Source: CAYUST01 sp964447535 (GTDB taxonomy: Bacteria; Patescibacteriota; Gracilibacteria; Absconditabacterales; Absconditicoccaceae). Taken from it: a DNA stretch of 64,000 nucleotides. The DNA is taken from assembly GCA_964447535.1 (NCBI GenBank), contig CAYUST010000004.1, positions 1 to 64,000 on the forward strand, written 5' to 3'. How positions within the stretch are numbered: position 1 is the first letter of the stretch; every line of letters begins with the position of its first letter. Positions 21,554 to 32,077 of this stretch are shown piece by piece. The notes under the pieces were generated by a model, which saw nothing but the letters and a program-made list of their open reading frames with translations, did not search any database and was not told the DNA's origin. Both the position numbers and the translations under genes were made by a program.

Positions 21554-22369
21554 ATGACAGAACATGCGCAAACACATTCTACACACACACCAAAAGCAAG
21601 CAATGCGGACACGTTGGGCATTGTGCAAATTGTGTTGTTGGTAGTTATTTTATTATTGGGACTTACAGGTAACTTCGGAGGCGTCTCAAGTGATCAGATC
21701 AAATCTGCAGTTACTTCTGCACTCAAAGAATTTGATTTCCCCAAAACTGCTGCTCCTGCTGCCGCTGCTCCTGCTGCCGCTGCTGCACCACAACCTGCTG
21801 CTGCTTCCAAGATTGACAAGGCTGAACTTGAAGCATTCTACAAAGGTGCATACGTTTTGGGTCCCAAGGATGCAAAAGTGACTATCATCGAATTCTCAGA
21901 TTTCGAATGTCCTTTCTGCAAGAGACATGCAAACAATGGTACCTTGGATACCGTCCTCAAGACATACGAAGGAAAAGTGAATATGGTATTTGCTCATTTC
22001 CCCCTTGGTTTCCATCCATTAGCACAAAAAGCTGGTGAAGCTGCTGAGTGTGTAGGTAAACAAGGAGGCGCTGAAGCTTTCTACGCGTTCAAAAAGGCAA
22101 TCTTCAATGAGGAGAAACCTACAAGAGAAGCAATCAAAAAAGTAACTGCTACTATCAAAGGTGTAGACGCTGCTGCAGTTGAAACCTGTATTGACGGAGG
22201 TGAGTTTGCTAGCAAAGTTGCTGCAAATATGCAATTCGGTCAAAAACTTGGTGTATCAGGAACTCCTGGTAACATCGTTATGAACAACGAATCAGGTGAA
22301 TTCCAAAAAGTATCTGGTGCGGTTCCTGCAACCTCATTCGATGCTGCGGTTAGTGCATACGTAAAATAA
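21554..22369 (+). CDS. DsbA-family thiol oxidoreductase, membrane-anchored
   Basis: 271 residues. One anchor helix (about 24-42, IVQIVLLVVILLLGL), an Ala/Pro-rich linker (TAAPAAAAPAAAAAPQPAAA) and a DsbA-like thioredoxin domain with EFSDFECPFCKRH (active CPFC) and cis-Pro loop SGTPGNI. Two more Cys (ECVG, TCID) could form a structural pair. The relative at 5894 lacks the CxxC. Acting outside the membrane, it would oxidise or shuffle disulfides of surface proteins such as the Cys-containing secreted proteins nearby. No in-frame TGA; Ala codons in the linker are nearly all GCT. Confidence 0.88.
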   Translation: MTEHAQTHSTHTPKASNADTLGIVQIVLLVVILLLGLTGNFGGVSSDQIKSAVTSALKEFDFPKTAAPAAAAPAAAAAPQPAAASKIDKAELEAFYKGAYVLGPKDAKVTIIEFSDFECPFCKRHANNGTLDTVLKTYEGKVNMVFAHFPLGFHPLAQKAGEAAECVGKQGGAEAFYAFKKAIFNEEKPTREAIKKVTATIKGVDAAAVETCIDGGEFASKVAANMQFGQKLGVSGTPGNIVMNNESGEFQKVSGAVPATSFDAAVSAYVK

Positions 22370-22390
22370 TACAAGGTAGTCCCTTTGCAA

Positions 22391-22445
22391 CAAGAGCTGA
22401 GTGTGCCATGAGTGCCTCAGCTCTTGTTTTTTTTTGTCAGAAAAA
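22391..22445 (+). terminator. Rho-independent terminator of the DsbA gene
   Basis: Perfect 11-bp stem CAAGAGCTGAG / CTCAGCTCTTG, loop of 18 nt, then nine T. Confidence 0.9.
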
Positions 22446-22457
22446 TAGAGTGAACGT

Positions 22458-22991
22458 ATGGAAAAACAATCTATCAGGAATGAGATATATGAACGTGTCG
22501 TACAGCTTTCTCCAGATGATCGTGAGGAAGCTTTGTCTGCCATACTCTATCAGCTCAATCAATTGCTTATAGAATATCAACCTACACACATAGGTATTTT
22601 TTTGCCACTTGCTGATGAGCCAGATCTGCGTGAACGATATCAGTCGTTGCGACATAGTGGTAAACAATTGTATCTTCCGAGTGTGGACGCACAGGGTGCA
22701 CCTTGTTTCATTGCGTACACCATGCATACGAAGTGTATAAAACAAGGAGGGCGATGGCGTCCGCAGGACGACGAGCCCTTATTGACCGACGATCTTGATC
22801 TCCTTATCGTCCCAGGGAGAGCCTTTACGTTGTCCGGAGCGAGACTTGGTAGAGGGAGTGGCTGGTATGATAGATGGCTTGCAGAGCATCCGGATGTTGT
22901 CACCGTCGGCGTCTGATTTGCTTGTCAAATAGTAGATGATCTTCCAACCGAGCTACATGATGTGATGATGGATGAGGTAGTAACTGGGTAG
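22458..22991 (+). CDS. 5-formyltetrahydrofolate cyclo-ligase family protein
   Basis: Catalyses ATP-dependent conversion of 5-formyl-THF to 5,10-methenyl-THF. The 177-residue protein has an N-terminal helical part, IGIFLPLADEPD, LDLLIVPGRAFTLSGARLGRGSGWYDRWL (ATP/folate loop) and the C-terminal VGFACQIVDDLPTELHDVMM, matching GxAFxxQxVxxLPxExHDxxMD. The Gly of VGFAC is TGA, so the standard code would delete the conserved C-terminus. The Lys/Arg of the N-terminal ATP site is present (KQSIRNEI). It begins 12 bases after the previous terminator. Confidence 0.87.
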
Positions 22992-23006
22992 AAAGGTGGA
23001 TAAAAT

Positions 23007-23042
23007 GTCATCCTGAGCACGAGCGAAGCGAGGCGAAGGATC
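23007..23042. repeat. intergenic repeat, GTCATCCTGAGC...GAAGGATC family
   Basis: GTCATCCTGAGC, GAGCGAAGCGAGGC, GAAGGATC. Relatives at 53142 and, inverted, 63471. The rest of the stretch before topA carries a run of ACTCCAGAA units like that at 28098 and the topA promoter. Confidence 0.65.
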
Positions 23043-23125
23043 TCGTCCTTGGCATTGAGACTCAAGACTCCAGAATCCAGAACACCAAATGCGAGATGGT
23101 AAAATCATAGAATAGTTTTCTCAGA

Positions 23126-23153
23126 TTGATTTTTTTACCTCATTGTCTATAGT
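23126..23153 (+). promoter_or_regulatory. topA promoter
   Basis: TTGATT, 16 bp, TATAGT, 35 bp before the start codon. No Shine-Dalgarno in the leader. Confidence 0.5.
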
Positions 23154-23187
23154 GGCATAACAATTACTTTGTATCTAACATTTTCCC

Positions 23188-25644
23188 ATGCCTGCTAAAA
23201 CATCTCATATAAAAAAGAAACCTATACAACCCAAGAAAGCTCCAACAGTCAAACTGACGGTTACCAAAAAATCATCTTCACCCAAATCAACTTCCACCAA
23301 GACGGTGAAGAAAACATCCAGCAAAACAAAAACTTCGACTCAGAAGTCATTCAAGGGTGGGAAAGCTTCGTTCACTATGCCAACGGACGCACAGGGCGGA
23401 CAGTTGATTATTGTCGAGTCTCCTGCCAAAGCACAGACGATCAAAAGATTTTTGGGCAAAGGATATGAAGTAGTTGCGAGCATGGGGCATGTAGCAGATC
23501 TCCCCAAACAAAAAATTGGTATCGATATTGCCAAGAATTTTGCACCTACCTACGAAATTGCACCCAACAAAAAAGTGATTATCTCAGGACTCAAGAAACT
23601 TGCAAAGACCGCTAGCAAAGTACGACTGGCGACTGATGAGGACCGCGAGGGAGAAGCAATTGCACGACATATCTGCCAAGCGTTAGACTTGGACACCAAA
23701 AAAACACCGAGAATTGTCTTTCATGAAATTACCCAAGAAGCGATAGAACATGCACTTGCTCACCCCAGGAAGCTTGACCAAGACCTGGTCGATGCGCAGC
23801 AAGCGAGGAGAGTACTCGACCGTTTGGTTGGTTTTGAGTTGAGTCCTATTTTGTGGAGAAAGGTGAAGCCGTCTCTCTCTGCTGGTAGAGTACAATCCGT
23901 CGCGGTGAGAGTGTTGGTAGAGCGTGAACGTGAAATTCAACAGTTTACAGGAGAGCGCTTTTTCAGAATACAAGCACAGTTCCTCAGTGGCAAACATAGC
24001 TTCATAGCCACTATGACTGCTGATCTCAAAGGACGTGAGGCAGCTGACAAGTTATTTACTTTTGCAAAAGACGCTACCTACACGGTGGCTTCCTTCACTC
24101 AAAAACCGGGCACGAGATCTCCTTCTGCGCCGTTTACTACCTCAACTCTCCAACAAGAAGCCAGCAGAAAAATTGGTTACTCGGTAGCTACCACGATGCA
24201 ACTGGCGCAACGTTTGTACGAAGCAGGACATATCACTTATATGAGAACCGATAGCGTCAATCTTTCCAAACAAGCAATTGGTGGCATGGCAAGCTATATT
24301 ACCAAGACCTTTGGTAAACAATATCTCCATATGAGAAACTTCCACACCAAAAATAAGTCTGCACAAGAAGCCCATGAAGCAATTAGACCAACGAATTTTG
24401 GTGTCTTGCATGCGGGCGCAGATGACCAACAAAAAAAACTGTATCAACTGATCTGGAAAAGAGCACTAGCGAGTCAAATGGCTCCCGCAGCGATAGAAAA
24501 GACAGAGATTATCATAGATAGTGGAAACAAAGCATATCAATTTGTAGCTAACGGCGAAGTAATTACCTTCGATGGTTTTTTGCGTGTGCGAGGTGTGGCA
24601 GATGAAGAAGATGCACAGCCCCTGCCAGTACTCAAAAAAGGAACCGTACTTGCACTTGATGAGATGACCGCACAAGAGCAGTTGTCGAACCCACCTGCAA
24701 GGTATTCTGAAGCTGCCTTGGTCAAGAAACTAGAGGACCTCGGTATCGGCCGTCCGTCCACGTATGCTCCGACGATCAATACGATCCAACAAAGAGGCTA
24801 TGTCGAAAAGAATTCTTCACTAGGGACCCCACAGCCCTTCGCAATCGGTACGTTACGTGCGAGTAAGGTTGCTTGGAAGTCCAAAAATAAAGCGGTGGGT
24901 GCCTACAAAAATAGGCTCGTGCCTACCGATATCGGTATGCTCGTGACGGACTTCTTGCACACGAACTTTGCTAATATTATGGACTATCAATTCACTGCCA
25001 ACGTAGAGGCACAGTTTGACATCATCGCTACAGGCAAACTCAGATGGCAGCGTATGATAGAAGATTTCTATACACCATTCCATGTGACCGTAGATGAAGT
25101 AATGGAAAACGCTGAAAGAGCTCATGGAGAGAGAATTATCGGCACAGATCCGGTAAGTGGCAAGGTGGTCAAAGTCAGACTGGGGAAATTCGGCCCTATG
25201 GTACAAATAGGAGAGAGCGATGATCCAGACAAAAAATTTGCTGCCTTGAGAGGAGAGAATCGTCTCGAGCATATCCAATTAGCTGATGCGCTCGAACTGT
25301 TCAAGTTCCCCAAAGTAATTGGCGAACGAGCATGAGCTCCCGTCAAGGTAAATACCTGAAGATTTGGTCCCTATGTGCAGTGGTGAACGACGTTTGCCTC
25401 ACTCAAAGAGCCTGATACTATGGAAAATATTGGTATCGAGAGAGCAGTTGAACTGATTCAAGCCAAACAGATCAAAGACAAAGAAAAATTACTCTACGAA
25501 TGGACTATCAAGAAAAAACATATCAAACTTGTCAAGAGTAGGTGGGGCGCTGTCTTACTCGCTGGCAGAAAAAAGAAGTCTCGACCCAAGGATATGGACC
25601 CCAAGAAGATATCAGAGGCTGACTTACTTGCCTTACTCAAATAG
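23188..25644 (+). CDS. topA: DNA topoisomerase I
   Basis: Type IA topoisomerase relaxing negative supercoils. Residues 1-64 are a Lys/Ser/Thr-rich extension, probably disordered and DNA-binding. The Toprim domain follows (IIVESPAKAQTI, TDEDREGEAIA), then LSAGRVQSVAVR, the catalytic YMRTDS with Tyr351, and IGRPSTYAPTI. The C-terminus carries repeat modules (LGKFGPMVQIG, TGRFGPYVQWG) instead of zinc ribbons; no CxxC is present, so it is a Zn-free form. All three TGA codons (ERAGAPV, NTGRFG, WGTTF) lie in the C-terminal repeats, one on an invariant Gly. Length 818. Confidence 0.96.
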
Positions 25645-25674
25645 GTCGTATCTCCAAAAAAACACATTTATAGT

Positions 25675-25702
25675 TTGCAAAATAATGTAGCATCTGTATA
25701 AT
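25675..25702 (+). promoter_or_regulatory. dnaJ promoter
   Basis: TTGCAA, 16 bp, TATAAT. No CIRCE-type heat-shock operator is visible near it. Confidence 0.7.
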
Positions 25703-25754
25703 CTTGGTGCTACACTTTTTTGTATGCTACATGTTTTAGTTATTCTCAAAACGT

Positions 25755-26810
25755 ATGAACGGTGAATTTGACCCGCAAAAAGACTATTATGCTGTCCTTG
25801 GATTAACCGAGGAAGCAACGCAAGACGATATCAAAAAAGCATATCGCAAATTGGCGATGAAATACCACCCTGATAGAAACAAGGGAGACAAAGCTGCAGA
25901 AGAAAAATTTAAAGAGATTAATGAAGCACATACCGTCCTCAATGACGCTCAGAAAAGACAACAATATGATGCCTATCGCAAGTGAGGCTTCGGTGGCTGA
26001 TTTTGAGATGCTTTTGGTGGAGGAGGTTTCGGTGGAGGTAGTGTAGATTTCGGGGATTTGCTCGATGGCTTTTTTGGAGGATGATTTGGTGGTGGGAGAA
26101 GAGGAGGTCCTCAGCAAGGTGAAGATATCGCTATTCAACTCTTGATGTCATTCGAAGACGCCTTTCATGGTTTCAGCAAAGAGATCACGTACAAAAGATT
26201 TGTAGAGATGCAGGATGCTGAGAAAAAATCTTGTCCAACCTGTGATGGACGTGGAGCAGTCATGCAGCAGGTACGTACACCCTTTGGCGTGATGCAAACG
26301 CAAGCTCCCTGTAGTAGCTGTGGTGGAGCAGGAGTAGAATATTTCAAAGATGGCAAAAAACTTACCAATGGATGACTCGAATCGACCGAACAAAAACTTA
26401 CGGTCAATGTCCCGGCAGGGATTCAGTCAGGTGTGAGTTTGAGATACCCAGGTATGGGACATGCAGGGAGACTTGGCTGACCAAGTGGTGACTTATATAT
26501 CAAAATTGCTATCAAATCTTCAGATAAACGGAAAAGAGATGGAGAAAATCTCCTCGTAGATGTGCCTATTAGCCTCTATCAAGCGGTACTTGGAGGAGAA
26601 GTGATGGTCCCGCATCCCGATGGAGAGCTCAAGGTCAAGATTCCCAAATGACTCCAAGTAGGCGAATATATCCGTGTCAACGGCAAAGGTTTCGGTGAAA
26701 AGGGCCTCCTCAAGTCGAGAGGTGACCTCATCGTCATCCCCAAAATCGCCATTCCCAAAAAATTGTCTGCGCGTGAAGAGAAGTTGTGGAAGGAGTTAGC
26801 AGAGAAATAG
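25755..26810 (+). CDS. dnaJ: DnaJ co-chaperone with a reduced zinc domain
   Basis: Stimulates DnaK ATPase. J domain at residues 9-76 with HPD at 38-40, then a Gly/Phe-rich linker (about 77-120) in which several Gly are TGA. The zinc domain has only two of the usual four CxxCxGxG motifs: CPTCDGRG (from Cys160) and CSSCGGAG (from Cys186). Spacing and the text between them (FGVMQTQ) match motifs 2 and 3, so one zinc site remains and the site built from motifs 1 and 4 is gone. The C-terminal substrate domains are complete (VPAGIQSGVSLR, GDLYI, VPISLYQAVLGGEV). 351 residues. DnaK and GrpE genes are not in the window. Confidence 0.95.
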
Positions 26811-26881
26811 GAATGCGAGAAATTTGACAACAAGAGGCTGGGAGGATATACTTGTAGTAGGCTTTAGTTGCCACTGCAGGC

Positions 26882-28081
26882 ATGGGTCCAACAGACAAAA
26901 AAAAGTTTACCCAAGATGTATACACACAAGCAATAGATACGAGTGCTATCAGCGCGTATCTTTCTTCAGATGCACCGCAAGTCCACAAAGAACAAGTGCA
27001 AGCACTGCAAAAGCAAAAAGAAGTACTTATAGGTACGATGAAGCAGGATTTGAGTGCTGTTTTGACCTTACAACAGCAACCAACCAATAATCGGAAATAC
27101 AAAAAGTATCTGCAGCAATTTGGGAAGGCTAAAGAATTACTTGGGAAATATATGTATTATGCAATTGAAGACTTACAACATCGTGTGCAATCTCCAAGAC
27201 TGTCTCCTCAGGAGAAAAATGAAATGCAGTCATGGATCAATCTCAACAACAAGGCCAAAGAATTTCTCAAACAAGAACAGCTCGTGCCGCAAAAGGATAT
27301 TCTTTTCGATGAACAACTTTTTCACAAGCATATACGCACTTGAGATCCCAAGGATGCAATTCCTTGCTTTTATGAGCAAGACACACAAGGAAATAAAAAT
27401 TTTTTCTCGCTCAATGATCTCATCAATGATGTCATTACGTTTGATAACAAAAGATATATTCCTCTCGTAGATGATCTGCAACTCAAGGCAATAAGCGCAC
27501 ATTTCCCGCACTTCAGTAGAGCACTCAAACGTGCAACAACCTATACGAACTTGGAGGAACTCAGAGATAGGCAAGAACAAATTATGTATGGTTTACCGAA
27601 TTACGAAGATACCCCATTTTATGTGGATGGAGAGAATAACAAAGTAAGTATAGGTCATTTTGCCGAAAAAGTAGTTGAGTGGATGTTTAGACATTTTGCG
27701 CAACTTTCCCAAGAGTATGATATCAAAGTTATCAGGGCAAGTTCGTGAGAGGATATTATCAACAAGGTTGATTTAGTTTTGCAGATTAAAAATAAAAGAA
27801 CCTGAGTACACGTAGAGAAAGAGCTCCAACTGACTACGAACAGATCTCCCGAGATTCTCAGCAAGAAGCGCGAACAACTCGCAAAAATGAAATGAGCAAA
27901 GGGCAAAGACATTGAACTTATCCAACTAGTGTTTGATGATCTCTATGATAAGTACAAACTGCGATGGGCGTTTGGTGCGCCGGTGGGTGGCCTCAAAACA
28001 ATTTTGGATCTAGAAGAAAAAGAGCTCTTGGGGAGGACCTATGAGAGGATTGTCGAGGAGATGGTAGGGAAGGAGAGTTAA
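26882..28081 (+). CDS. protein of unknown function with possible nuclease-like core
   Basis: 399 residues, soluble, Lys/Gln-rich and helical in the N-terminal half (QKQKEVLIGTMKQDL). The C-terminal third has the pattern IKVIRASSGEDIINKVDLVLQIKNKRTGVHVEKELQ: an acidic residue in a strand before a D-x-Q-x-K element, as in PD-(D/E)XK folds. This is only a shape resemblance. Five TGA codons read as Gly. It follows dnaJ by 71 bases and may share its transcript. Confidence 0.65.
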
Positions 28082-28097
28082 GAGTTGAGAAATAAGA

Positions 28098-28140
28098 AAC
28101 CAGAAACTAGACTCCAGAAACCAGACTCCAGACTCCAGAA
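28098..28140. repeat. tandem ACTCCAGAAACCAG-like units
   Basis: Four tandem variants of AGACTCCAGAAACC between convergent genes. Single or double copies of the same unit occur at about 23060-23080 and 29670-29695, always between genes. Confidence 0.5.
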
Positions 28141-28180
28141 AATTTGTCTTGAAGTGGTGGAACGCCTATATGTAAATGAT

Positions 28181-28681
28181 TTACTTCTCCGCACGTTCTG
28201 GTTCACCTGCTGCAATAACCGTGCAGAGTTCAGTCTCAAAATTTCCTCGGAATTTCCCCGTATAACGAAAAACAACAATGCCACAAGTTGGCATATGTAT
28301 CCAATCGCTACCACATGCTTGGATAAGGTCAGTGAGTCAGGGATTATGTCAAACGATGCAAAGGACCTTTGTCTTTTCATCAGTCGCTTCTATGATGTTG
28401 ATGAGGTCGTCGTAAGATGCCATATAGAGTTTTTTTTCTACTTTGATTTTCTTCTTCGATAATTTCCAAACCTTCGCGTAGGCTTTGCTTGTTTCTATAG
28501 TCCTCAGTGCAGTGCTCGTGACGAGCATATCTGGTGCACTAATTTTTTGTTGATCTAACCAATGTCCCATCTGTTTGAGATGGTGTTTCCCTTTTTTGTG
28601 CAACGGACGGTCATGATCAGGTAGTGAGGTCTGATCTCGAGCTGATTTAGCATGACGAGCTATGATAAGTATTTTCGGCAT
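28181..28681 (-). CDS. SixA-type histidine phosphatase
   Basis: 166 residues. Starts PKILIIARHAKSARD with the catalytic RHA motif of the histidine phosphatase superfamily, then HDRPLHKKGKHH, LVTSTALRTIETS and the second histidine in VGHNPGLTDLI. Both Gly of GHNPG are TGA codons, so the standard code would truncate before the active His. SixA in E. coli dephosphorylates a phosphohistidine of a phosphotransfer protein; here the target is unknown. Its ATG overlaps the CHAD gene's stop (TAATG), which couples the two. Confidence 0.87.
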
Positions 28682-29529
28682 TATGCTACTTTTTTCTTGG
28701 GTTTCCCTACTTTCTTGTTGTTGACTGCTATAGGAGTAGGTGCAAAGTGTTGTTTGAGCTGTTCGAGGAGCTGCATCTTTTTTTGTTGTTGAAGTGCGAT
28801 AAGTTTGTTGAAAGTAATTTGTTGAGGTGCAGTACGACGTTGAGAAGAAAGATAGTTGGTGCATTGAGTCAGATCATTTCGTCTGCCTAGTGATTGACCA
28901 AGTGTCGTATAGAGATTTACTTTACTCTGGAGATAAGGCGTATTTTTGTCTGAGGTGTAGGTCAGCAAATAGAGCATATCCTTGATAGAGGTGCGAATAG
29001 CATGCAATGTAGTATCACTAACTTCTCCACCTGCCGTAAGTGCTTTGTTGATGGTAAGTTCTTTGGTTTTGAGATAGGCAATGAGTTTCTGCATAAGTGT
29101 CTTGCCTTCGACAGTGGAGAGCACTTTAATTTGTTTTTTGGCAGTCACTTTGATATCGCTAATGATGCTTGAGGGAGTATATTTTTTGTAAATTTTCGCA
29201 AGTGTCTTTTCGTGTTTGGAGATTATACTGGATGCTTGTGCTTGTATTGCTTTGTCGTGAGGCAGGAACTTGGTGCATTGTTTAGCAAAAATTTTTGCAT
29301 CTCTGACTTCTCAGATAGCTTTGTAGTACTTGAGTAAAGGTTTTTTGATAGTGTGAATTTTTTTGTCGAGATAGGAAAAAAAGGAGTCGTACGCTTTGAG
29401 ATGTTTGAAAAAAACTCTGATCTCATGGAGGTCGTTGTTCTTGGATGTTTTATTTGCGATACGCTTTTTGCAGAAAGAGAAATAGTCTTTATATGCGTGA
29501 CTGAGCTCTTTTTTGAGATGACGTATCAT
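28681..29529 (-). CDS. CHAD domain protein
   Basis: 282 residues, almost entirely helical and very Lys-rich, as in CHAD domains, which bind polyphosphate. The two repeats show LHEIRVFFKHLKAYDSF with AIGEVRDAKIF, and LHAIRTSIKDMLYLL. The Gly of IGEVRD is TGA and is Gly in the family. A GTG at 29554-29556 would add nine residues; I prefer the internal ATG. CHAD and SixA-like phosphatase genes occur side by side in other bacteria, suggesting a phosphate or polyphosphate link. Confidence 0.8.
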
Positions 29530-29722
29530 CCCGTGAGTAAGTAAATAAAAGTACACATTCTTTCTATAGAGAGTTGTTGCATTGTAAAGGTCATATTGAG
29601 ATTATCATCTATACATTGCTATGAGAATGATGTGTTGTGTATGTACATACGAGAGAAATAAGAATTGAGAAAATAGAAACTAGATTCCAGAAAATAAGCA
29701 GTTGGAATAAAAAATTTTTCAT

Positions 29723-29750
29723 AAAAAAACGTCTAGGAATTTCCTAGACG
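29723..29750 (-). terminator. terminator of the 29759-31205 cassette
   Basis: Perfect 10-bp stem CGTCTAGGAA / TTCCTAGACG followed on the minus strand by seven T. Confidence 0.85.
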
Positions 29751-29758
29751 CCGCACTA

Positions 29759-30169
29759 TTAACGATGTTTATCAATGTGTAATTTTTTTCTCATTTGTTC
29801 ATTGAGCATCAGGCTTTCACGTGCAGTTGCGAATGCTTGTTCTTCGGTGAGATGTTCATATCCTGCTGAATCAAAGTTCGCTTGTAGCCATTTTTGAGCC
29901 GCTTCTTTGGTGGTCCAAAAGAGTTCATGTGGCTTGCCTATTTCATTGGCAAAAGAGAATTTATTTGAGTTTTTCCATTCTCTCCAGAAGATCACAAACA
30001 AAGTTTGCGCTGGAGAGATTATTTTTTTCTCGCCATCAATGATGATGAAAAGAGGACCATGTTCTACCTGACCGATGGTAATATTGATTAACGTACAATG
30101 ATTTCTTTTGTGTGCATGTTTGAAATCAAATGTGGGATCAAGGTCTTGGAGTTCTGTATTTGTTTTCAT
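29759..30169 (-). CDS. small soluble protein of unknown function (136 aa)
   Basis: No membrane segment. An alpha/beta N-terminal half (CTLINITIGQVEHGPLFIII) is followed by a helical C-terminus (TEEQAFATARESLMLNEQMRKK). WREWKNSNKFSFANE and ELFWTTKEAAQKWLQANF suggest an aromatic-rich ligand surface. No TGA. It begins two bases after the preceding stop, so it is co-translated with the membrane gene upstream. Not recognised. Confidence 0.6.
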   Translation of the reverse strand: MKTNTELQDLDPTFDFKHAHKRNHCTLINITIGQVEHGPLFIIIDGEKKIISPAQTLFVIFWREWKNSNKFSFANEIGKPHELFWTTKEAAQKWLQANFDSAGYEHLTEEQAFATARESLMLNEQMRKKLHIDKHR

Positions 30170-30171
30170 TT

Positions 30172-30642
30172 TTATGTATCTAGGAGTTTTTTGTATATTT
30201 GACGAGCCCAAATTATCAGGACAATCACACTCATGACTAACGTCACGATAAGACTGTTGGTCCCTTGCGTGAGATAGACACTGATGTTGCCAATGAGGAG
30301 CGTGATGACGTTTGCGAACACTACTGCCACAGCAAGTATTGTTGTTTCGGTCAAGAGCATAAACAAGGTAATTGCTCCCCAAAAAAGTATGATCCCCCAC
30401 ATCAGTCCTATCCGAGCACTACCCAAGGATACTTCCTCATACGGAATGCCTGATTGGAATCCCCAGAATACTACGCCTCCGAAGATGCCGACAATGAGCC
30501 CAATGATACATCCTAGCAAGGTTTCACCAATGATACCAGAGGTGTCTGATGATTTGATGTCTGGAATAATCCGTCGATAGAGGAGAATGGCAGTACAGAT
30601 ACATACTATACTCCATAACAAATGAAATTCATGTGATGTCAT
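30172..30642 (-). CDS. small polytopic membrane protein (156 aa)
   Basis: Four to five helices with a charged loop RRIIPDIKSSDTSG after the first. Resembles the protein at 49992 in layout: an N-terminal helix, a short acidic loop, then Gly-rich helices (IIGLIVGIFGGVVFWGF here, LIFGMGFGILFGILLGAM there). No TGA. Middle gene of a three-gene unit. Function unknown. Confidence 0.6.
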   Translation of the reverse strand: MTSHEFHLLWSIVCICTAILLYRRIIPDIKSSDTSGIIGETLLGCIIGLIVGIFGGVVFWGFQSGIPYEEVSLGSARIGLMWGIILFWGAITLFMLLTETTILAVAVVFANVITLLIGNISVYLTQGTNSLIVTLVMSVIVLIIWARQIYKKLLDT

Positions 30643-30653
30643 ACGGTTTGTTT

Positions 30654-31205
30654 TTAATCGTTTTCAAATTGTGTACTTACTTCTTTGAGATATGTCTCAA
30701 GATCAGATCTATCCGATGCAGGGACTTCAGAGAGGTTGATAAAGGAGAGATTCCTCTTGAGCATACTAGAAAGCTCTAATTGCATCTCAGCTATTTTGTC
30801 TTCAATTGCTTCACATGCGTTACGTTTTTCAACTAGCAGTGCGTAGTGAGGAGCAAGCTCAGGGTCTTGTTCAGCGAAGTTGCTTTCAAATAAATACTGC
30901 ACACGACTCAATGATTTGTGCCAAAACAATACAAAGAGCAATCGCAACACAACTCCTCCAAAGACAATCATCACGAGGATCGCGCCCGTCATGAACCAAT
31001 CCTGACGTATCAATCCATAGATCAAGACGATGACACTAAGGATGATAAGCACAAGTGTCCCCATCCAGCGTATTTTAGAAAGACGAGTTTCTTCTCGCTC
31101 GCGTAGGGCATAGTGTGTCTCTCTATATACTTTTTCTTGTGACTGGTAGAGAGCTTCACAGTCATGTAGCTCTTGTTGGAGCTGTGCAATTTTTTCGTAT
31201 ATCAT
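30654..31205 (-). CDS. coiled-coil membrane protein (183 aa)
   Basis: N-terminal coiled coil (about 1-50, IAQLQQELHDCEALYQSQEK), two helices (about 53-72 and 78-100), then a second coiled coil and the tail NLSFINLSEVPASDRSDLETYL. The same order and a similar tail (HLPEIDFSKLPPEAQSDLKQYL) are found at 49215, so these are paralogues. No TGA. First gene of its unit. I chose the ATG after TTACTT over an upstream in-frame start. Function unknown. Confidence 0.62.
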   Translation of the reverse strand: MIYEKIAQLQQELHDCEALYQSQEKVYRETHYALREREETRLSKIRWMGTLVLIILSVIVLIYGLIRQDWFMTGAILVMIVFGGVVLRLLFVLFWHKSLSRVQYLFESNFAEQDPELAPHYALLVEKRNACEAIEDKIAEMQLELSSMLKRNLSFINLSEVPASDRSDLETYLKEVSTQFEND

Positions 31206-31326
31206 AAGTAATTTTTTTGTGGTGATGGTAAGGTGCGGTGACAACTCAGTATGTGCAGAAAGTTACTCACTCATAGGAAATTTTTATACTTAGTTTATCT
31301 CTTAAGTCAAGATATTATTTTGTGTT

Positions 31327-31358
31327 AAAAAAACACCTCATCTTCACGATGAGGTGTT
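31327..31358 (-). terminator. terminator of the response regulator gene
   Basis: Perfect 11-bp stem AACACCTCATC / GATGAGGTGTT with loop TTCAC; the minus strand continues with seven T. Confidence 0.88.
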
Positions 31359-31373
31359 ACATAATATACGAAT

Positions 31374-32027
31374 TTAACTAACTATTCTATACCCAAACCC
31401 TTTGATCGTTTCTATAAGTTCTTTCCCAAGCTTTTTTCTCAAGTTAGCGATGTAGACATCGAGTTTGGCATCGTGTTCGTAGAGTGCATCTCCACCTCGT
31501 ACATACTCTATGAGATCGGCTCTAGAAATTGCATGACCATTGTTTTCTAGGAGATGTGCAATAATGAGAAACTCTTTGAGAGTTAAGTGAATAGGAACTC
31601 ATTTGCGCACTACAGTTTTATTTTCTACATCTATTTCAATATCTCATAGATGAAAGATGTCTTGAATTTGTGTCCTTTTGAAGAGTGCCTTGCAACGCAT
31701 GACGAGTTCCTCGAGCGCAAAGGGTTTGACGAGATAGTCGTCAGCTCACAGATCATAAGCATCTTGCTTATCTTCTATCTGACCTTTGGCTGTTGTCATG
31801 ATGACGGGCGTTTGCTTTTTTGCTCTCAATTCCTTGAGGAGACTTATTCCATCTCATCCAGGGAGCATGATATCCAAAATGATAAGATCATATGTGTGGT
31901 CACTATATGCCTGTCTGCCCGAGATTGCGTCTTGATGCCAGTCAACTTGCCATCCTTCATGATTTAGGTAGGTAACTATGTTGTGTCATATGGTGGTATT
32001 ATCTTCTATCAAGAGCAGACGGTACAT
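31374..32027 (-). CDS. OmpR/PhoB-family response regulator
   Basis: Receiver domain with LLIEDN, phospho-acceptor Asp52 (LIILDIMLPG), TTAKG and LGADDYLVKPF, then a winged-helix DNA-binding domain (LTLKEFLIIAHLLEN, DVYIANLRKKLG, IKGFGYRI). 217 residues. Five TGA codons, among them the Gly of LGADDY, which is nearly invariant, so this gene is invisible to standard-code annotation. It is the last gene of the unit histidine kinase - exported repeat protein - regulator. Direct repeats TTAAG-N6-TTAAG at both promoters of the unit fit its DNA-binding mode. Confidence 0.93.
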
Positions 32028-32077
32028 ATTAGTATGAATAAAGTATAAAGGAGTTTTCCCAAGATTATTCTTTCATG

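Noticed and set aside
25707..25735. CIRCE-like heat-shock operator before dnaJ
   Set aside because: GTGCTACAC...GTATGCTAC is not an inverted repeat of the TTAGCACTC type.
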